The notes under the pieces: model-generated | Told to the model about the DNA's origin: nothing | Databases searched by the model: none | What the model saw: only the letters and a program-made list of their open reading frames with translations | In this document: positions 60,937-64,000 of the stretch, piece by piece | Numbering within the stretch: the stretch's first letter is position 1 | Layout: every line of letters starts with the position of its first letter | Position numbers and translations under genes: made by a program | DNA from: JAXMAF01 sp046350555 | Lineage (GTDB): Bacteria > Planctomycetota > Phycisphaerae > Phycisphaerales > SM1A02 | Assembly (NCBI GenBank): GCA_046350555.1 | Contig: JAXMAF010000025.1 | Coordinates: 13,699 to 77,698 of the forward strand | Length of the DNA: 64,000 bases | Reading direction: 5' to 3'

Positions 60937-61908
60937 TCACTTTCCCGCTGATTCGGGCTTGGCCAACGCGACGATGTCCCGCCTGGAGACGACGACGCCG
61001 CCAGGTGGCTCGACCGTCACGGCGAACATGACCGGTGAACGCACACCGAGCGCCGCGTGGATGGGGATGATCGCGTCGCCGCCCCCCGGCGGGATGTCGA
61101 AGACCCCTCCATCGACCGGATATCGGTCGTCGCGCGTCGCGTCGAAGATCCAGAGCTGGTACTGAAGCGTGCGCGGATCGTTCGCCGCCAGACCCTTGAG
61201 CCGCAGGAATCCCTCCTGCCGTTCGTTGCTCCAGAGGACGTCGCCATCCAGGCCTGCGGCGGCAAGCGGATTGTCGCCGCGGGTCCAGCGCCACGAGACG
61301 AGATCCTTCGCGCTGCGGGCAAGCCGCTCGCATCGCTCCGCATCGGATCGGCGCGCCGCGATCGAAGGCCACCACGCCAGCGCGGCCAGCGCCAGCGCGG
61401 CCGCGGCGGCGACCCAGCCGATCGTCCCGGCGATCGATCGACCTTCGCGCCGCGGCGACTCGGCGCGCGGCCCCATCACCTCGCCGCGCGATGCGGCCCC
61501 GCGGTCATCGAGCTTCATCTTCTCGGCGGCGTCCCGTTCCATTCGCGCCCCTGCCGCTGCCGGCGCGTTGCCGCGATCGCCGCGCCGCGGCGCTTCGCCC
61601 GACACGTTGCGCCTCCGTGCAGCGCCGCCGCGCGCCGCGTGGGCGTCGAACCAGCGATCGCCGGCACGCTGGACGAGCTCGCGAAGCGCACCGGGCATGG
61701 GCTCCGCGCTCGCCGCGAGCCCCGCCACGGCGATCGACGCCGCGGCAAGGTCCATCGTGTCGTCGTCGAGTTCCGGATGGGCCACGAGCAGGCGATCCAG
61801 CTCGATCGCCTCGTCGTCGAGCAGGCCGTCGATGGCGCGATCGGCGAGCAGGTCGATCGCCCGCTCGCGGTCGTCGCGGCCGACTGGATGGGCGTGAGGA
61901 CCGTTCAT
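60937..61908 (-). CDS. Anti-sigma factor, RskA-like
   Basis: 323 residues. The N-terminal 80 residues (AIDLLADRAIDGLLDDEAIE, LDRLLVAHPELDDDTMDLAA) match the cytoplasmic sigma-binding part of anti-sigma-K type proteins, without a zinc motif. A single membrane helix, TIGWVAAAAALALAALAWWP, lies at about 161-184. The outer domain has LVSWRWTRGDNPLAAAGLDG, VLWSNERQEGFLRLKGLAAN, YQLWIFDATRDDRYPVDGGV and MFAVTVEPPGGVVVS, the RskA C-terminal fold. Its start overlaps the sigma-factor stop by four bases. It probably holds the sigma factor inactive until an outside signal comes. Confidence 0.9.
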   Translation of the reverse strand: MNGPHAHPVGRDDRERAIDLLADRAIDGLLDDEAIELDRLLVAHPELDDDTMDLAAASIAVAGLAASAEPMPGALRELVQRAGDRWFDAHAARGGAARRRNVSGEAPRRGDRGNAPAAAGARMERDAAEKMKLDDRGAASRGEVMGPRAESPRREGRSIAGTIGWVAAAAALALAALAWWPSIAARRSDAERCERLARSAKDLVSWRWTRGDNPLAAAGLDGDVLWSNERQEGFLRLKGLAANDPRTLQYQLWIFDATRDDRYPVDGGVFDIPPGGGDAIIPIHAALGVRSPVMFAVTVEPPGGVVVSRRDIVALAKPESAGK

Positions 61909-62579
61909 CGATCGACCTCCGTGTCAGGTCCTTCCGACCCGTCGAAAGCGCCGCCCGGCGGCGCGTCGGCTTCCCGCCCGGCGCGCTCGGCTTCGCCCCG
62001 CTTCGCTTCGAGCACCTCGCGAATCCGGATCAGGCCGCGACGCGCATGGGTCTTGACGGTTCCCAGCGGCAGTCCGGTCGAACGCGCAATCTGCTCATGC
62101 GAGGCGCCATGGAAGATCGAGAGCCGCAGGACGCGCTGCTGCTCGGGACGCAGTTCCGCCAGGGCCTCCGACGCGATGCGGGCGTCCTCGGAGATCTCCG
62201 TCGGCGCATCGGCATCGGTCGTCGGGGCCTCGACGATGTCGGAGACGATCGCCGACTCGGGCCGGCGAGACTTCTTCCGGAAGCGGTCGATGAGCCGTCG
62301 CCGCGCGATCGTCGCCACGAAGACCGTTTCCGAGGCGATCGACTCGTCGAAGCGGGCGGCGCTCTTCCAGATGTCGATGAAGATCTCCTGCACCGCGTCT
62401 TCCGCCTCGACGACGTTGTTGCAGTAGCGCCGGGCCAGCGACCAGACCAGGCCGCCGAAGCGATCCATGCACTCGGAGACCGCCGATGCGTCCCCGGACG
62501 CCACGCGAAGAAGGACCGATTCGGAATCCACGCGGTGGCTCTTCGGGTCAGGGGAAGCAGTCGATGCGGTCGCACCCAC
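61905..62579 (-). CDS. ECF RNA polymerase sigma factor, SigK-like
   Basis: 224 residues. Region 2 is CMDRFGGLVWSLARRYCNN with AEDAVQEIFIDIWKSAARFD, and region 4 is ALAELRPEQQRVLRLSIFHG, ASHEQIARSTGLPLGTVKTH and ARRGLIRIREVLEAK. The linker is long and acidic. The C-terminus has an extra Gly/Pro/Asp tail. Pairing with an RskA-like anti-sigma, with an ATGA overlap, fits the SigK/RskA system. The regulon is unknown; tricorn protease lies directly downstream. Confidence 0.93.
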   Translation of the reverse strand: MGATASTASPDPKSHRVDSESVLLRVASGDASAVSECMDRFGGLVWSLARRYCNNVVEAEDAVQEIFIDIWKSAARFDESIASETVFVATIARRRLIDRFRKKSRRPESAIVSDIVEAPTTDADAPTEISEDARIASEALAELRPEQQRVLRLSIFHGASHEQIARSTGLPLGTVKTHARRGLIRIREVLEAKRGEAERAGREADAPPGGAFDGSEGPDTEVDR

Positions 62580-62589
62580 GCGGCTGGGT

Positions 62590-64000
62590 TCAGCCCGTCC
62601 ACGCGCCGAGCAGCAGGCCGAGATCGCCGCCGTTCACGGCGCCGTTGCCATCGATGTCGGCGGCGCAGCCGGCGCACGCTCCCCACGAACCGAGCAGCAG
62701 GCCGAGGTCGGCGCCGTTCACGGCGCCGTCGCCGTTGAGGTCGCCGGGAAGCGCTCCCGCGATCACGACGCTCGCCGTCGCCGAGGCGCCGTCGACCTTC
62801 CCGTCGTTGGGCGTGATCGTGCACGTCAGCGTGGCGCCCGGGGGCGCCGTGTTGCGCGGGATCGCGTCGGACTGTCCGGCGCTCACGACGTCGCGCACCG
62901 TGACGCCGGCGACCTTCCAGACGTAGCGGTAGCGGACGAGGTCCCAGTCGAGATCCTCCTTGCCGTTGGTCGTGGCCACGCGGGCGAAGACGACGTCGTC
63001 GGACGACGGCTGCGCCGGATCAAAGTTCGCGCCGATCGGTTCGGGCGGTCGATTGAAGTCGGGATCGACCGTGGTCACGACCTCGAACGGCGCATCGATC
63101 ATGAGCTTGCCGTCGAGCTCGAAGACGAGATGCCACGTGCCCGGGACCGGATCCATCGACGGAAAGTCGAAGCCGAACCAGTTCTTGTGCGAGCGCCACA
63201 GATCGGTGTTGCCCCAGTTCCACTGCGCGTCCACCGCGAGCGAGCCGTTCGGTCGATAGAAGCGCACGTGGATCAGGCAGTTCACCGGGAAGTTGTAGAC
63301 CCGCCACCAGAAGACGACGGCGGGATCGTCCACCTGGAGCTGCGCGTTCGTCGGCAGCGGCCACGGCTCCCACCACGGCTGGGGCAGCGTGAAGAGGTCG
63401 GTGCGGGTGATGCCGAAGTCGTGCAGGAAGAGCTCGTCGGTGTCGAGCGGTCCCTGGTCGACCCAACTGCTCTCGCCCGGACGGCAGGCGCCGGCGAAGG
63501 GCTCCCACACCTCGTCGTTGAACATCGTCTGGAAGTGCAGGTGTGGACCGAAGCTGTTGCCGCTCGAGCCGACCATGCCGATCTGCTGGCCGGCCTTCAC
63601 CACCTGCCCGAGCGTCACCGCGACGCTCCCGTTCTTCAGGTGGTAGTACTGCGACTCGAATCCATCGCCGTGATCGATGGCGACGATGTTGCCCTGCACG
63701 CCACCGGCGAGGTTCATGTCGGGCCAACCGTCCTGCGCGAAGACGACCACGCCATCGCGCGCCGCGAAGACCGGGACGCCGATCGACTGCTCGCCGAAGC
63801 CGCGGATCTCGGTGTCGATGCCCTCGTGTCCGTCGTACGTGAAGGGTCGGCAGGCGTAGTCGTGGAAGCCCGGCGAGGTCGGATCGAGATCGACGAAGCC
63901 GCCGCTCATGATGTCGGCGTTGAGGTTGCCGGCCATCGGATAGAAGGGATAGATCGCGCCACCGGCTCCCGCGACACCGCCCTCGCCCGCGACGCCGCCC
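62590..64000 (-). CDS. Secreted M23 peptidase with dockerin-like repeats (5' end beyond window)
   Basis: 470 residues visible; the frame stays open to the right edge, where it reads Gly/Ala-rich (GGVAGAGGAIYPFYPMAGN), so the start is missing. The M23 (LytM) zinc-peptidase motifs are YDGHEGIDTEIRGFGE and SFGPHLHFQTMFNDE (HxxxD and HxH). Beta-rich domains follow (FWWRVYNFPVNCLIHVRFYR, FNRPPEPIGANFDPAQPSSD). Two dockerin-like repeats end the protein: DLNGDGAVNGADLGLLLGSW and DIDGNGAVNGGDLGLLLGAW. It likely cuts peptidoglycan or another extracellular substrate. Confidence 0.88.
   Translation of the reverse strand, partial: GGVAGEGGVAGAGGAIYPFYPMAGNLNADIMSGGFVDLDPTSPGFHDYACRPFTYDGHEGIDTEIRGFGEQSIGVPVFAARDGVVVFAQDGWPDMNLAGGVQGNIVAIDHGDGFESQYYHLKNGSVAVTLGQVVKAGQQIGMVGSSGNSFGPHLHFQTMFNDEVWEPFAGACRPGESSWVDQGPLDTDELFLHDFGITRTDLFTLPQPWWEPWPLPTNAQLQVDDPAVVFWWRVYNFPVNCLIHVRFYRPNGSLAVDAQWNWGNTDLWRSHKNWFGFDFPSMDPVPGTWHLVFELDGKLMIDAPFEVVTTVDPDFNRPPEPIGANFDPAQPSSDDVVFARVATTNGKEDLDWDLVRYRYVWKVAGVTVRDVVSAGQSDAIPRNTAPPGATLTCTITPNDGKVDGASATASVVIAGALPGDLNGDGAVNGADLGLLLGSWGACAGCAADIDGNGAVNGGDLGLLLGAWTG

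Overview
The window is high-GC bacterial DNA with densely packed genes. It most likely comes from a Planctomycetota bacterium of the Phycisphaerae type. This is inferred from four exported proteins that end in dockerin-like Ca-binding repeats (D-x-N-G-D-G-x-V-D-G-A-D-L-G), from a tricorn-protease homologue, from a chlamydial OmcB-like cysteine-containing DUF11 lipoprotein, from Cys-poor forms of L36 and S14, and from DUF1573 and CHRD proteins. No tRNA, rRNA, CRISPR array, prophage or insertion sequence was recognised.

Layout. (1) 1-6.0 kb: the murD 3' end, a small lipoprotein, an IspF fused to a free-methionine-sulfoxide-reductase GAF domain, recJ, an adenylate-kinase family gene and pheS. 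(2) 6.2-23.6 kb, all on the minus strand: a merged S10-spc-alpha cluster, read rpsJ-rplC-rplD-rplW-rplB-rpsS-rplV-rpsC-rplP-rpmC-rpsQ-rplN-rplX-rplE-rpsN-rpsH-rplF-rplR-rpsE-rplO-secY-map-infA-rpmJ-rpsM-rpsK-rpoA-rplQ. rpmD and rpsD are absent, and adk is not between secY and map. A good sigma70-type promoter (TTGACA, 16 bp, TATCAT) lies upstream of rpsJ. (3) 24-36.7 kb: envelope and exported proteins, an XRE-type regulator with two kinds of tandem repeat, a glycosyltransferase, an HD/OB nuclease-like protein, nnrD, and a patatin-like lipoprotein coupled to a DUF4105-like membrane protein. (4) 36.8-48.4 kb: large surface or envelope proteins (a repeat lipoprotein, an OmcB-like protein, an M12-type metallopeptidase, a CHRD protein), a FUN14-like membrane protein and an ABC-2 exporter. 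(5) 48.9-55 kb: a DUF1573 protein, a metallophosphatase-like protein with tsaB, an HTH-receiver protein, an AhpD-like protein, a phosphatidylserine decarboxylase and an HTH-membrane protein. (6) 55-64 kb: a secreted dockerin-like protein, tricorn protease, a sigma/anti-sigma pair and an M23 peptidase running off the right edge.

Two features stand out. First, two families of short intergenic repeats sit just 3' of stop codons, mostly in one orientation. R1 is a 34-bp hairpin element whose stem arms change in a compensating way between copies. R2 is a roughly 95-bp element, G-rich in the sense direction. Several are inside the ribosomal cluster. Second, the sequence has local patches full of reading-frame breaks (about 16.5-17.7, 29.7-31.4, 41.8-42.7 and 51.6-51.8 kb). 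They hit essential genes (rplX, rplN, rpsQ, tsaB), so they are better explained by local consensus errors than by gene decay.

Most start sites were chosen from family length, signal peptides or overlaps with the gene before. Functions rest on recognised motifs read by eye; no database search was run.
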